This document shows positions 33,481 through 43,544 of a stretch of DNA of 64,000 bases, piece after piece; the stretch's first letter is position 1, and each line of letters opens with the position of its first letter. The DNA is taken from contig NZ_JAMQHS010000007.1 in the NCBI RefSeq assembly GCF_023845585.1, positions 62,001 through 126,000 on the forward strand. The letters are read 5' to 3'. This DNA is from Clostridium sp. CMCC3677 (GTDB taxonomy: Bacteria; Bacillota; Clostridia; Clostridiales; Clostridiaceae). Both the position numbers and the translations under genes were made by a program. The notes below the pieces were generated by a model that saw only the letters and a program-made list of their open reading frames with translations, was not told the DNA's origin and did no database searches.

Positions 33481-34392
33481 TTATTTTTTTAATACTTTTA
33501 AATCTGCTGGAACTTGTTTTTCTACAGTTTCACCATTTAAAATTTTACCTGCTTGCTCTACTGCAAGTTCTCCCATTAATGATGGTTGTTGAGCTATAGT
33601 GGCAGTCATTTCTCCAGCATTTACAGCTGTCTCTGCATCTACATTTCCATCAAAGCCAATAACTATAACATTTTTGTTAGCTGCTTTTAAAGCTTTTACA
33701 GCACCTAAAGCCATTTCATCATTATGAGCAAATACCACATCAAAATCTGGGGTTGCTTGAATTATGTTTTCCATTACTGATAGTCCTTTTTGTCTATCAA
33801 ATTCAGCTGATTGACTTGCTACTACTTTTACATTATTTTTACCTGCTATTCCATCATTGAAACCTTTACCTCTGTCTCTTGTAGCTGATGCACCTGGTAC
33901 ACCTTGAAGTTCTACTACTTTAATAGTTTCTTTATCTTTTAAAGTTTCTAACATATATTCAGCTGCCATGTTTCCTCCCTTTACGTTATCAGAAGATATA
34001 TGACACACAACTTCACCACCATTTGATTCTCTATCTAAAGTTATTACTGGTATCTTACTATCATTAGCAACTTGTATTGAATTTTTAACTGCATCACTAT
34101 CTGTTGGATTTATCATTAATGCAGTTACACCTTGTTGCACTAAATCTTCAACATTTGATCTTTCTTTAGTAGAATCATTTTGTGAATCTAAAACTACTAG
34201 TTCATATCCCATTTCCTTAGCTTTCTTTTCTGCTCCTTCTTTCATTGAAACGAAAAACGGATTGTTTAATGTTGAAAGAACCATACCTAATTTCTTATCA
34301 TTACTCTTTTGCGGTGAACACCCAATAAAGCTTCCCACCATTAATGCTCCAGCCATAGTAAGTGATAATAATTTTAAACTTCTTCTTTTCAT
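33481..34392 (-). CDS. rbsB: Ribose ABC transporter substrate-binding lipoprotein
   Basis: 303 residues. Signal peptide of basic MKRRSLK, hydrophobic core, and a lipobox GSFIGC with the lipidated Cys at residue 25. The mature domain reads LGMVLSTLNNPFFVSMKEGA, VITLDRESNGGEVVCHISSDN and VFAHNDEMALGAVKALKA, all typical of RbsB. It delivers ribose to RbsA/RbsC. It follows rbsC by 74 bases. Confidence 0.96.
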   Translation of the reverse strand: MKRRSLKLLSLTMAGALMVGSFIGCSPQKSNDKKLGMVLSTLNNPFFVSMKEGAEKKAKEMGYELVVLDSQNDSTKERSNVEDLVQQGVTALMINPTDSDAVKNSIQVANDSKIPVITLDRESNGGEVVCHISSDNVKGGNMAAEYMLETLKDKETIKVVELQGVPGASATRDRGKGFNDGIAGKNNVKVVASQSAEFDRQKGLSVMENIIQATPDFDVVFAHNDEMALGAVKALKAANKNVIVIGFDGNVDAETAVNAGEMTATIAQQPSLMGELAVEQAGKILNGETVEKQVPADLKVLKK

Positions 34393-34466
34393 CTTTAATT
34401 TCCTCCTCTTTCTCTTATAATTGTTTATATTTTTATATAATTGTTTATATTTTTTAAATATCTTAT

Positions 34467-35399
34467 TTATTTTCTTCCCTTTTTGTCTAATAAGACAGCT
34501 ACTAATATAACTATTCCTTTTATTATTAATTGGTAGAATGGTGATACATTAAGAAGGTTTAATCCATTATTTAAAACTCCTATAATTAATGCACCTATTA
34601 TAGTACCCATTACACTTCCTTCTCCACCTGCAAGGCTGGTACCACCTATTACTACTGCAGCAATTGCATCTAATTCAAATCCTGAACCTGCATTTGGAGA
34701 TGCTGACCCAATTCTACTAGTTATAATAACACCACTTACTGCAGCTGCTATTCCTGAAACTACATATACTAAAGTCTTTATTTTATCTGTATTTATACCT
34801 GAAAGTCTTGCTGAATCCTCATTTCCACCTAAAGCATATAAATATCTACCAAATCTTGTTTGAGTTAATACGTAATATGCTATTGCTACCATTATGGCTG
34901 TAATTATTACTGGTAGTGGTAATATTCCTAATTTAAAATTTCCTATAGCATTAAAACTTCCTGTTAATCCTGATATAGGATTTCCATTTGTGAACACATA
35001 AGTTACACCCCTAAATATAGTCATGGAAGCAAGTGTAACTATAAATGCTTGAATCTTTCCTTTTGAAATAAGCATTCCGTTGATAATTCCTACTACAATA
35101 CCTACTACTACTGCAACTATAATTGCTAGGAATACGTTTCCACCGGAGTTAATAATTGATGCGGCTAAAGCACCACTAATAGCTAATGTTGATCCTACTG
35201 ATAAGTCTATTCCTCCTGTTAATATTACAAATGTCATACCTATGGCAATTATTGCATTCACAGAAACCTGAGTTAATACATTCGTTATATTTGATACAGA
35301 TAAAAATCTTGGAGTTAATATAGAAATAGCTATACATAATATGAAAAGCCCTATTAATGATTTATATTTTGATAAATTTTTATTTTTAATACTTTGCAT
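34467..35399 (-). CDS. rbsC: Ribose ABC transporter permease
   Basis: 310 residues, with about nine membrane segments. NVLTQVSVNAIIAIGMTFVI, TGGIDLSVGSTLAISGALAAS and GSVMGTIIGALIIGVLNNGLN are characteristic of the BPD_transp_2 sugar permeases. It starts 18 bases after rbsA. Confidence 0.96.
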   Translation of the reverse strand: MQSIKNKNLSKYKSLIGLFILCIAISILTPRFLSVSNITNVLTQVSVNAIIAIGMTFVILTGGIDLSVGSTLAISGALAASIINSGGNVFLAIIVAVVVGIVVGIINGMLISKGKIQAFIVTLASMTIFRGVTYVFTNGNPISGLTGSFNAIGNFKLGILPLPVIITAIMVAIAYYVLTQTRFGRYLYALGGNEDSARLSGINTDKIKTLVYVVSGIAAAVSGVIITSRIGSASPNAGSGFELDAIAAVVIGGTSLAGGEGSVMGTIIGALIIGVLNNGLNLLNVSPFYQLIIKGIVILVAVLLDKKGRK

Positions 35400-35417
35400 A
35401 ATTATCCCACCTTTTTT

Positions 35418-36920
35418 TTACTTTATACCTACAGCAAGCTTCATTACTGCTTCTTGATTGGCTTCATCTCTTGAAAGTTCTCCTGAAACTGTACCTTCTC
35501 TCATTACCATAATCCTATCACTTATACCTAATACTTCTGGTAAATCTGAAGAAATCATTATTATAGCTTTACCCATAGCTTTCAACTTATTTAATAATTC
35601 ATATATTTCTTTCTTAGCACCTACATCAATACCTCTTGTAGGTTCATCAATAATTAAAACTTTAGGTGATAATAATAACCATTTTGCTAAAATAACCTTT
35701 TGTTGATTACCTCCACTTAAATTTTTTATTAGTTGTTCCGCATTTGGAGTTCTTATTCTTAGTTTTGTAATATACTCTTCAACATCTTTTTCTTCTAAAG
35801 ATTTATTAACACGCTTTAAATTATTTTCATACATCTGTAGATTTCCTAGTGTCATGTTTTCAGCTACAGACATTCCTAAAATTAATCCTTCTTTCTTTCT
35901 ATCTTCTGGTAAGTAGCATATTCCTTTATTTATAGCATCTTTTGGACATGTTATCTTTACCTTTTGACCATCTATAAATATTTCTCCACTTTGACTTTTA
36001 AAATCTCCAAATATTGTTTTTGCAAGTTCTGTTCTCCCTGCACCCATTAAACCTGCTACTCCAAGTATTTCACCAGCATTAACTTCAAAAGAAACATTTT
36101 TAACTTTTTTTTCGTAATTTAAATTTTTTACATTTAATATTGTTTCACCTTTTTCAACTTTCTTATATGGAAATTGATCCTCTATAGTTCTTCCTACCAT
36201 CATTGCTATTAATTTATTATTATCAATATCAGCAACCTTAGCCTCACCAGCATACTTACCATCTCTAAGTACTGCTACTCTATCACACATTGCAAATATT
36301 TCTTCCATTCTATGAGATATATATATTATAGCTATATTTTTTTTCTTAAGATTATCAATTACATCAAATAATTTCTTAGTTTCTACGTCCGTAAGTGCAG
36401 TTGTTGGTTCATCCATTATAATTATACTTGAATTTTTAGTTAAAGCTTTTGCAATTTCTATCATTTGTTTTTCCCCTACATTGATATCTCTTACTAACGC
36501 TTCTGGGTCCACATTACATCCTATTTGGTCTAAGAATAATTTACTTCTTTCTATTAAAACCTTTTTATTTATCTTTCTTGTATATTGAGAAAATTTTTCA
36601 TTCCCTAAAAAAATATTTTCTGCTACTGTTAAATTAGGAATAACACTTAACTCTTGATGTATTATAGCAACTCCCAATTTTTCAGCTTCCCTTATTCCCT
36701 TAATATTTACTTCTTCTCCTTCAATAAATATTTTTCCCTCATCTTTAGTATAAACTCCACTTAAGATTTTCATCAAAGTAGATTTTCCTGCTCCATTTTC
36801 TCCCATTAGAGCTGTTACTTCTCCACCATATGCTGTAACATTAACATTATCAAGCGCTTTTACTCCAGGGAACATTTTTGATATATTCTCCATCTTTAAT
36901 TTAGGTTTCTTTGTTTCCAT
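35418..36920 (-). CDS. rbsA: Ribose ABC transporter ATP-binding protein, two domains
   Basis: 500 residues from [12 protein letters not shown]. Two ATPase domains: the first has Walker [10 protein letters not shown], signature [13 protein letters not shown] and Walker [13 protein letters not shown]. The second has [13 protein letters not shown] in place of a standard Walker [17 protein letters not shown] and [14 protein letters not shown]. That asymmetry is normal for the RbsA/MglA class. Start has AGAAGGGGGAATT upstream. The ATG nine codons earlier is rejected because that site lies inside it. Confidence 0.96.
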   Translation of the reverse strand: METKKPKLKMENISKMFPGVKALDNVNVTAYGGEVTALMGENGAGKSTLMKILSGVYTKDEGKIFIEGEEVNIKGIREAEKLGVAIIHQELSVIPNLTVAENIFLGNEKFSQYTRKINKKVLIERSKLFLDQIGCNVDPEALVRDINVGEKQMIEIAKALTKNSSIIIMDEPTTALTDVETKKLFDVIDNLKKKNIAIIYISHRMEEIFAMCDRVAVLRDGKYAGEAKVADIDNNKLIAMMVGRTIEDQFPYKKVEKGETILNVKNLNYEKKVKNVSFEVNAGEILGVAGLMGAGRTELAKTIFGDFKSQSGEIFIDGQKVKITCPKDAINKGICYLPEDRKKEGLILGMSVAENMTLGNLQMYENNLKRVNKSLEEKDVEEYITKLRIRTPNAEQLIKNLSGGNQQKVILAKWLLLSPKVLIIDEPTRGIDVGAKKEIYELLNKLKAMGKAIIMISSDLPEVLGISDRIMVMREGTVSGELSRDEANQEAVMKLAVGIK

Positions 36921-36936
36921 TAGAATTCCCCCTTCT

Positions 36937-37332
36937 TTAAAAAACAACTCCTGATTTTAAAATTATATTTGCATAAGGAGTTTGTTCTCCAGTTCTTACC
37001 ACTGCTTTACATTCCTTTAACTTAAATTTTAATTCTTCATGAGAAATAAATGTTATTTTAGCATCACCTATTACTTCTTTTATTTCATTGTAAAGTTCTG
37101 GACTAATGTCCTCTGTTTCTTTAGCTAAAATCACCTCTTCTATTTGTAGTTCTAGTAATGTTGCTTTTAAAGTTTGAATAAATGTTGGGATACCTTTTAT
37201 TAATGCTAAGTCTATTCTTTCACTTTCATCAGGTATTGGTAAACCACAATCTCCTATTGCAATCATATCTGTATGACCCATTTTTGAAATTACTGAACTT
37301 AAATTACTGTTTAATAATTCTGTTTTTCTCAT
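36937..37332 (-). CDS. rbsD: D-ribose pyranase
   Basis: 131 residues. [20 protein letters not shown] contains the catalytic His of the family, [20 protein letters not shown] follows, and the C-terminal [14 protein letters not shown] is diagnostic. It converts beta-pyranose to furanose forms of ribose for RbsK. It lies five bases after rbsK and 16 before rbsA. Confidence 0.96.
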   Translation of the reverse strand: MRKTELLNSNLSSVISKMGHTDMIAIGDCGLPIPDESERIDLALIKGIPTFIQTLKATLLELQIEEVILAKETEDISPELYNEIKEVIGDAKITFISHEELKFKLKECKAVVRTGEQTPYANIILKSGVVF

Positions 37333-37337
37333 TTGTT

Positions 37338-38267
37338 TTATTCCTCTCCGTAAACTTTAATTACTTCTTCTTTGTGTGGTATTGATGGTTGAGCACCTTC
37401 TTTTTGTACTGCTATTGAAGATACCCTATTGCCAAATTTAACTGCCTTAAGTAAGTTTTCTTTAGTTATTTCATTTGGATTTAATTTTGTACTTAATCCA
37501 CCTATAAAGCTATCTCCTGCTGCTGTAGTATCTATTGCATTTACTTTATATGCAGGTACTAATTCACAAAAGTCTTTTCCTATTACTGCTGCACCTTTTG
37601 AACCCATTGTTATTATTACAGACTTAACTCCTTTATCCATAAAAACTTTTGCAGCTTTTTTTGCGTCTTCTAAATTTTTAACTTTTACACCAGTTAGAAC
37701 TTCTGCTTCAGTTTCATTTGGAACTATAATATCTGTAACTGCTAAAAGTTCATCTTTTATTTTCTTTGCTGGTGCAGGATTTAATATTGTTATTTTTTCA
37801 TTTTCTTTTGCATTTTTAAATGCTATTAAAGATATTTCTTCTGGTGTTTCAAACTGTGCAATTAAAATATCACTTTCTTTTATTCTATCCAATGTAGAAT
37901 TTATCTCTATTTCACTAATACTCATATTTGAACCTGGATTAACAATGATTGAATTATTGCCAGTATCTGCTACCATTATCATTGCAGTTCCTGTTGCATT
38001 AGAATTATCTTCAAAAACGTAATCTATATTTATGTTATCATTTCTTAACTCTTCTCTTAATGTCCTACCATAATCATCTTTTCCAATTTTAGCTATCATG
38101 GAAACATGTGCACCACTTCTTTTTGCTGCTACTGCTTGATTAGCACCTTTACCACCTGGTATTTTCTCATATGATTTAGATAGTATTGTTTCTCCTGGCT
38201 TAGGCATATCTTTTATTTTCATAACTAAGTCCATATTCATACTTCCAAGTACACATATCTTATTCAT
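37338..38267 (-). CDS. rbsK: Ribokinase
   Basis: 309 residues, PfkB family. N-terminal [36 protein letters not shown] (sugar site), and [14 protein letters not shown] with the catalytic Asp (anion hole). It phosphorylates ribose to ribose-5-phosphate. First gene of the rbs operon. Confidence 0.97.
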   Translation of the reverse strand: MNKICVLGSMNMDLVMKIKDMPKPGETILSKSYEKIPGGKGANQAVAAKRSGAHVSMIAKIGKDDYGRTLREELRNDNINIDYVFEDNSNATGTAMIMVADTGNNSIIVNPGSNMSISEIEINSTLDRIKESDILIAQFETPEEISLIAFKNAKENEKITILNPAPAKKIKDELLAVTDIIVPNETEAEVLTGVKVKNLEDAKKAAKVFMDKGVKSVIITMGSKGAAVIGKDFCELVPAYKVNAIDTTAAGDSFIGGLSTKLNPNEITKENLLKAVKFGNRVSSIAVQKEGAQPSIPHKEEVIKVYGEE

Positions 38268-38298
38268 ATAAATTCCTCCATCACCTAATTAAATATTA

Positions 38299-38357
38299 GT
38301 TAACCGTTTCACTGAACCGATCAACCATAGTATAAACCATCTGTAAACGTTAATCAA
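38299..38357 (-). promoter_or_regulatory. rbs promoter with two RbsR-type operators
   Basis: On the minus strand -35 TTGATT (38352-38357), 17 bases, -10 TATACT (38329-38334). A site GATTAACGTTTAC lies inside the spacer (38343-38355), and a second, AGTGAAACGGTTAAC, lies just downstream of the -10 (38299-38313). Both share the AAC-G-TT core expected of LacI-family operators, so RbsR should block initiation. Confidence 0.75.
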
Positions 38358-38502
38358 TAGTTTTTTAAAATTTTTTTATTTTTTTATTTTACCCAAATTT
38401 ATGCTTCCTATTCTGATATTTATTTCTATTTGAAAATATTTTTCATTTGTTGTATAATTTATATATAAAAACATATTAATATAAATTTAAGGTGGTACAT
38501 AT

Positions 38503-38814
38503 ATGAACGTTTATGCAATAACTTATTATTTAAAAGAAGACACACATTCATGTGGTTGTGAAGATCATCACGAAGAACATCATCACCATCATCATCGTGA
38601 TGATTACGAAATAACTGGAAACATTAAAGCTTTAGGAGCTTGGGCACATTTAATGCCTACTAGTTTTCTAGTTAAATGTGAATTAACTGCAGATGAAATT
38701 TCAACAAAGCTTAAAGAATTTCTTCAAGATAAAGACATGCTTTTTGTTACAGAAGTAACTAAAGATAATGTTGCTTCTTTAACACCAGGCGTTGTTGAAT
38801 GGATAAATCAATAA
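38503..38814 (+). CDS. Small SinR/Cas2-fold-like protein with His-rich insert
   Basis: 103 residues. Except for residues ~14-32 it reads like the ferredoxin-fold proteins related to VapD and Cas2 annotated as SinR-like: MNVYAITYYLKED, NIKALGAWAHLMPTSFLV and LKEFLQDKDMLFVTEVT. The insert in the first loop has a Cys-Gly-Cys followed by eight or more His and several Asp/Glu, a natural metal-chelating run. No nuclease motif is obvious. GGTGG precedes the ATG, and the gene is alone with its own terminator. Metal storage or metal-dependent control is possible. Confidence 0.72.
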   Translation: MNVYAITYYLKEDTHSCGCEDHHEEHHHHHHRDDYEITGNIKALGAWAHLMPTSFLVKCELTADEISTKLKEFLQDKDMLFVTEVTKDNVASLTPGVVEWINQ

Positions 38815-38825
38815 GATTTTAACTG

Positions 38826-38863
38826 AAAAAGGCATGTTCATTTTATTTTGAGCATGTCTTTTT
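38826..38863 (+). terminator. Terminator of the His-rich protein gene
   Basis: AAAAAGGCATGTTCA pairs with TGAGCATGTCTTTTT (two G-T wobbles), then CTTATTT. Well formed for the plus strand. Confidence 0.8.
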
Positions 38864-39047
38864 CTTATTTGTATTACAATTCTTTAAACAATTTAACATA
38901 TACTCTTACTTTAACTTTAATAATTCTAATTTCAAGTAGATGATGAATTCTTCTATTTTCTCTAATTTCTCTAATATTTTTATTAGATTCTTTAATTCTT
39001 CTTAATTTATAGTTTAAAATTTAATATTTTATTAGGTAAATGTTGGT

Positions 39048-39074
39048 TTAAGATTTTATTAAATGTTACGATAG
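39048..39074 (+). promoter_or_regulatory. Candidate SigD promoter of the chemoreceptor gene
   Basis: TTAA (39048-39051), 15 bases, TACGATAG (39067-39074) resembles the flagellar sigma consensus TAAA-N15-GCCGATAA. It lies 49 bases before the start codon and resembles the cheV site. Confidence 0.45.
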
Positions 39075-39122
39075 ATAAATGTACTATTTTATTAAATAAC
39101 TATATTAGGAGGAAAATTTAAA

Positions 39123-41132
39123 ATGAAAAAACTAAAGTTTAAAAGTATAAAACAGCAATTATTACTATGTTTTATATCTCTAATTGTAATTATGTGTACA
39201 GGCATAGCCTTAATTTCTATGTACATATCAAAAAAATCTGTAATTTCAACTGTTAATATCACCTTACCTGAAGTTGCTAAACAAGCAAGTTCTTCTGTAG
39301 AAAATGCAATTAATACTCAAACTAAAATTTTAGAAACTTTAGCTACTAATGAAAAGATAAAAAATGAAACTACACCAATAGAGGAAAAATTAGCACTGCT
39401 TTCAGAGATTTCAAAACAAAATGGCTATTTAAAGATGACTTTTGTAGATATTAATGGAAATGGATTTAATACTGATAATCAACCATTAAATATATCTGAT
39501 AGGGACTACTTTAAAAAATCTCTTTCAGGCATAAGCACTGTATCTGATCCAATAATAAGTAAAGCTGATAATACTCTTATTGTTGTATACAGTGTACCTA
39601 TAAAAAATAATGATACTATAGTTGGAGTTTTAACTGCTATTAGAGATGGTAATGAATTAAGCGGCTATACTGATAATATTAAATTTGGAAAAACAGGCAC
39701 TGCATATATGATTAATAAAGAAGGAACTATAATTGCACATAATAATAAAGAACTAGTAATCAATAAAGATAATGACTTTGAAAATGTAAAAAGTGACCCT
39801 TTATTAGAATCTATAGTTAAAATAGAAAAAAAAATGGTTGAAGGTGAACTAGGCTCTGGAGAATATTCTTATAAAGATAAAAATAAATATGTTGGCTATT
39901 CTCCTATTAAAAGTACAGGTTGGTCTGTAGCTATAGTAGTTGAAAAAGATGAAATTTTAAGTCAACTAACTACTTTAAAACTAGTTATTGGCATAACATT
40001 AATTATCTTTGTTTTATTAGGTAGTTTTATGGTGCTACTTCTTTCATCATCAATTACAAAACCTATAAAATTATCAATGCAACAATTAAAATCTATATCT
40101 GAAGGTGATTTGACATTAAATATTTCAGAAAAACTTTTAGATAGAACTGATGAACTTGGAGAAATGGCAAAATCTATAGACACTATGAAAGTTTCTATGA
40201 TTAGTATGATTAATAATATAAAATTAAGTTCCTCTAATATAGACACTCAAAGTGATACTTTATTAGTGTTATCAAATGAAATGTCAGCCTCAAGTAAAAA
40301 CATTTCAATTGCTACTAATGATGTTGCTAAAGGAACAGTAGGTCAAGCTCAAGATTTAATAGATATTACTACTATATTACAAAATTTCAGTGCTAAATTA
40401 GATGATATGGTTAAAATAATAAGTGATATAGATTCAAATACAAGTAATATAAAATCTAAGTCTTATTCTAGCAATACAGATATGGAAACTGTTATTCAAT
40501 CTGTAAATAATGTTAATAAAGCATTTAATGATTTAATTATAAAGATACAAAGTGTTGGTTCTAATGTTACAAAAATAAACGAAATAACTAATTTAATAAA
40601 TAGCATATCTGAACAGACTAATCTTCTTGCATTAAACGCAGCTATTGAAGCAGCAAGAGCTGGTGAATCTGGTAGAGGTTTTTCTGTTGTAGCAGATGAA
40701 ATAAGAAAACTTGCTGAACAAAGTAAAGAATCTTCATTAAGTATTTCTAGCTTAATATCAGAAATTTCTATAGATACAAATCTTATGATTAATACTACTG
40801 ATACTATGAAAGATGAGCTTAAAATTCAAGAAAATAATATATATACTGCAATAAAATCTTTTGAAACAATTACAGTTGCAGTTGATGAGATTACCCCTAA
40901 AATTGAATTAGCTAATAATTCTGTTAATGATTTAAATGAAAATAAAGAAAATATTTTAATTAAAATAGAAACATCATCTTCAATTGCTGAAGAAGTTTCT
41001 GCTTCAGCTGAAGAAATATCGGCATCAACTGAAGAAATGAATAAATCTACTGACGAATTATCAAATTCTGTTGAATTATTAAATAATATGAGTACTGAAA
41101 TGATTAAAAATGTAAACAAATTTAAAATATAA
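39123..41132 (+). CDS. Methyl-accepting chemotaxis protein
   Basis: 669 residues. A first membrane segment at ~13-35, then an extracellular dCache-like sensor (~36-285; [20 protein letters not shown] and [11 protein letters not shown] are typical PAS-like pieces), a second membrane segment at ~285-308, HAMP, and a cytoplasmic signalling hairpin with the tip [23 protein letters not shown]. The sensor type binds small organic ligands such as amino acids, but the ligand is not predictable here. AGGAGG precedes the ATG. No other che or flagellar gene is adjacent. Confidence 0.94.
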   Translation: MKKLKFKSIKQQLLLCFISLIVIMCTGIALISMYISKKSVISTVNITLPEVAKQASSSVENAINTQTKILETLATNEKIKNETTPIEEKLALLSEISKQNGYLKMTFVDINGNGFNTDNQPLNISDRDYFKKSLSGISTVSDPIISKADNTLIVVYSVPIKNNDTIVGVLTAIRDGNELSGYTDNIKFGKTGTAYMINKEGTIIAHNNKELVINKDNDFENVKSDPLLESIVKIEKKMVEGELGSGEYSYKDKNKYVGYSPIKSTGWSVAIVVEKDEILSQLTTLKLVIGITLIIFVLLGSFMVLLLSSSITKPIKLSMQQLKSISEGDLTLNISEKLLDRTDELGEMAKSIDTMKVSMISMINNIKLSSSNIDTQSDTLLVLSNEMSASSKNISIATNDVAKGTVGQAQDLIDITTILQNFSAKLDDMVKIISDIDSNTSNIKSKSYSSNTDMETVIQSVNNVNKAFNDLIIKIQSVGSNVTKINEITNLINSISEQTNLLALNAAIEAARAGESGRGFSVVADEIRKLAEQSKESSLSISSLISEISIDTNLMINTTDTMKDELKIQENNIYTAIKSFETITVAVDEITPKIELANNSVNDLNENKENILIKIETSSSIAEEVSASAEEISASTEEMNKSTDELSNSVELLNNMSTEMIKNVNKFKI

Positions 41133-41180
41133 AATAAAAAAACTCTAGATAATCTTATGTAAATGAAAAATTATATTAAA

Positions 41181-41215
41181 AAATACCGTACTATTTATTT
41201 TATAGTACGGTATTT
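41181..41215. terminator. Bidirectional terminator after the chemoreceptor gene
   Basis: AAATACCGTACTA pairs perfectly with TAGTACGGTATTT over a loop of nine, ending four bases before the convergent deacetylase stop codon. Confidence 0.85.
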
Positions 41216-41218
41216 TAA

Positions 41219-41989
41219 TTAATTATTTTTTCTTATTTTAAAATATATTTCTGGTGTATCCTCTTCTATAGTTCTAAATTCATACCCTTTTGATTTATAA
41301 TAATCTATTATTTCTGGTAAAGCTGTACAAGTATTCTTTTGTAGATCTGTACAGTGCATAAGCAGTATTATAGTTGATAAATTTTCACTTTCGTTTATAG
41401 CTTTTCTATATAATTTGCATGGTGGAAGTTTTGGATTTAGACCATCTTCAGTATCTAAATTCCAATCATATATTTTAAAATTATTATCATGTAATTTTTT
41501 CAAATAACTTTTGCTTAAATGTTTATAACTTCCGCCTGGAAATCTAATTATGTTAGGTGAAACTCCAACCACTTTATTTATTTCATTACGACATTCAATC
41601 ATTTCTTTTATAAAATTGTCCTCGTTGCAATAAATACATTTATACTTATGACTATATGTGTGAAGACCTATACCATGACCTTCATCATTAATCCTTTTTA
41701 CAATATCTTCTTTGCCTTCAATTTGATTACCAATTAGAAAAAAAGTTGCTTTAACATCTTTTTCTTTTAACACATTTAAGACTCTTTCTGTTACTTTATA
41801 ACTAGGCCCATCATCAAAAGTAAGATATATTATTTTCTTCTTATAATTATTGGTTTCTTCATTTGAATTAACATTAGTACTATCTATGTTAGCTCCTGTA
41901 GAAATACTTCTAAAATTTTGTTCAAATATAGAAATGATAAGAAGTATGTTTATAGCAATGAGCAAAAAATACTTCCACTTATTTTTCAA
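41219..41989 (-). CDS. Membrane-anchored polysaccharide (peptidoglycan) deacetylase
   Basis: 256 residues. An N-terminal membrane anchor (~6-22) is followed by the NodB catalytic domain: IYLTFDDGPSYKVTERVLNV (catalytic base and metal Asp), HTYSHKY (metal His pair) and IRFPGGSYK. A C-terminal LLMHC supplies the second catalytic His. It removes N- or O-acetyl groups from cell-wall polymers outside the membrane. Whether it is PdaA-like (spore cortex) or PgdA-like is not decided by sequence. Monocistronic. Confidence 0.9.
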   Translation of the reverse strand: MKNKWKYFLLIAINILLIISIFEQNFRSISTGANIDSTNVNSNEETNNYKKKIIYLTFDDGPSYKVTERVLNVLKEKDVKATFFLIGNQIEGKEDIVKRINDEGHGIGLHTYSHKYKCIYCNEDNFIKEMIECRNEINKVVGVSPNIIRFPGGSYKHLSKSYLKKLHDNNFKIYDWNLDTEDGLNPKLPPCKLYRKAINESENLSTIILLMHCTDLQKNTCTALPEIIDYYKSKGYEFRTIEEDTPEIYFKIRKNN

Positions 41990-42243
41990 TTTCTTTTCCT
42001 CCTTGTTATATTTAGTGTATTAAATTAAATCATAAAACAATTTATTTATAATATTTTTTGTAAATTAATTTTATTAATTATAAAATTCACTATATATTAT
42101 CATTAACTTTTTAATAGTTTTTATTTGTAGTAATTTTTAACATCAATTAACAATTAAGATAAATATTCAATATTATTTGCATAATGTACTATAAATCTTC
42201 CTTATTACCTTGAACTATGTGGCCTAAAATTTTTGCATCAAAA
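41990..42243. other. Intergenic region with no recognised element
   Basis: About 250 AT-rich bases between the deacetylase start and the reductase terminator. I see poly-T tracts and imperfect palindromes but no credible gene. Promoter of the deacetylase is expected near 42000-42060. Confidence 0.4.
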
Positions 42244-42276
42244 AAAGATATACAATTATAAAAATTGCATATCTTT
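42244..42276 (-). terminator. Terminator of the siroheme-reductase-like operon
   Basis: AAAGATATACAATT pairs with AATTGCATATCTTT (one mismatch), loop of five. On the minus strand it is followed by TTTTTTTG. It closes the DUF1858/reductase-like operon. Confidence 0.85.
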
Positions 42277-42292
42277 GAATAATAAATTGATT

Positions 42293-42940
42293 TTAAATAT
42301 TAACTTCTTCTTTAAACTTTTCTAGTCCTATTCTTTCTATAAAGAATCCCAGCTTTTCTCCTGCTTCTGCATTTTCCTTATAATAATCAAATATGTTATC
42401 TACTATTTTTAATGCTTCTTCTTCACTCACATCTTTTACAATAACATCTGCAATTCTTGGATTATACCCTGCTGATCCACCTGCACATACTATAAATCCA
42501 GTTTTGTCTGCAATTACCCCAACATCTTTGCTATACACACTTCCACAAGCATTCCTACATCCTGCAACTCCAATTTTAGTTCTACAAGGCATTTCCATCC
42601 AAGTATACTTTTTAGAAAGTTTCATTCCTATTCCAATAGTATTATATTTTTCTCTTTTACAAAAACCAGCAGGACACATCTCAACATTTTTAACAGAATT
42701 AGCGCTTTTTACAGCAGGTTCCATGCCAAGTTCTTCCCATATCTTAGGTAAATCTTCTTTTTCTAAATTTGTTATTAATATTCTTTGTCCTGATGTGATT
42801 TTTAATACACCTTTATATTTCTTAGCTATATCTATTATCTTTTGCATTGTTTCTATAGTTACAAATCCACCTGGTATATGTGGAATTATACTATATGTTC
42901 TTTTACCATTTCTTATTTTTTGAAGATTACCGTAATCCAT
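42293..42940 (-). CDS. Small siroheme/4Fe-4S nitrite-sulfite reductase-like protein
   Basis: 215 residues, about a third of a full sulfite or nitrite reductase. The ferredoxin-like half domain (GGFVTIETMQKIIDIAKKY and LKITSGQRILITN) leads to a 4Fe-4S/siroheme motif: MCPAGFC, MPCRTKIGVAGCRNACG and FIVCAGGSAGY. Such short proteins occur in anaerobes and archaea; some bind siroheme without a known physiological substrate. It lies 28 bases after the DUF1858 gene in one operon. Sulfite or nitrite reduction is inferred only. Confidence 0.85.
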   Translation of the reverse strand: MDYGNLQKIRNGKRTYSIIPHIPGGFVTIETMQKIIDIAKKYKGVLKITSGQRILITNLEKEDLPKIWEELGMEPAVKSANSVKNVEMCPAGFCKREKYNTIGIGMKLSKKYTWMEMPCRTKIGVAGCRNACGSVYSKDVGVIADKTGFIVCAGGSAGYNPRIADVIVKDVSEEEALKIVDNIFDYYKENAEAGEKLGFFIERIGLEKFKEEVNI

Positions 42941-42968
42941 ATATTCTCTCTCCTTACCATATCTAATA

Positions 42969-43148
42969 TTAATTAAGTGCTTTTAATAAATCCTCAAGAT
43001 TTAATCCATGAACATTAGCTGCATCTTCAAGACTTTCTGATTGTGCTGATGGACATCCAATACATCCCATTCCAAAACTCATTAAAATTTCTGCTGCATT
43101 TTCCTTTATTTTTATTATTTCTCCTACTGTCATATCTTTAGTTATCAT
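42969..43148 (-). CDS. DUF1858-type hydrid-cluster-associated disulfide protein
   Basis: 59 residues. MITKDMTVGEIIKIKENAAE, then ILMSFGMGCIGCPSAQSESL with the Cys-x-x-Cys (GCIGCP) near residues 29-32, and a C-terminal GLNLEDLLKALN. This is a clear DUF1858 domain, found with redox proteins. AAAAGGAG precedes the ATG. Because it is coupled to a siroheme-reductase-like protein it may act as a sulfur or electron carrier for it (inference). Confidence 0.9.
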   Translation of the reverse strand: MITKDMTVGEIIKIKENAAEILMSFGMGCIGCPSAQSESLEDAANVHGLNLEDLLKALN

Positions 43149-43339
43149 AATTTTCTCCTTTTCATATTAAATTTATTTTGTTTCTAATTTGTATATTCTT
43201 ATTTATATTTTACAATACATTAATATCTAATTCTCTTAATTTACAATACAATACATTTTTAAATGTTATATTCTAATTCGTAGCATTTAAATTACTTATT
43301 CCATGTAAGTAATTATATAATAAAGTCTATACAAATTAA

Positions 43340-43353
43340 GTAACATATGTTAC
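43340..43353. promoter_or_regulatory. 14-bp perfect palindrome upstream of the DUF1858 operon
   Basis: GTAACATATGTTAC is perfectly symmetric and lies about 190 bases before the DUF1858 start. Its centre ACATATGT is shared with the Crp/Fnr-type palindrome at 12894, although the outer bases differ. A regulator binding site is possible. Confidence 0.4.
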
Positions 43354-43511
43354 ACAATATTTTATATTTGAGCTTTTTTTACTTAACCTTCTCATATAAG
43401 TATTTACAAAACTAATTAGATATAGTTATATTCTTATATAGTTTTCAAATCTACTTGACTAATATACCCTTTAAGAAAAATAACTTTAATAAACATGTAA
43501 AAATCAAAAAA

Positions 43512-43544
43512 TGAACGTATGATAATGATGTGGTCATACGTTCA
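43512..43544 (-). terminator. Terminator of the bglP-bglA-licT operon
   Basis: TGAACGTATGA pairs perfectly with TCATACGTTCA over an 11-base loop. On the minus strand TTTTTTGATTTTT follows. It lies 117 bases after licT. Confidence 0.85.

Noticed and set aside
37429..38022. Long plus-strand open frame opposite rbsK
   Set aside because: Shadow of the ribokinase gene; hydrophobic low-complexity translation, no ribosome binding site.
38503..38814. CRISPR-associated Cas2
   Set aside because: Fold may be related but there is no repeat array, no Cas1, and the His-rich insert is unlike Cas2.
42393..42923. 176-codon plus-strand frame opposite the siroheme-reductase-like gene
   Set aside because: Antisense of a motif-bearing gene; no start signal.
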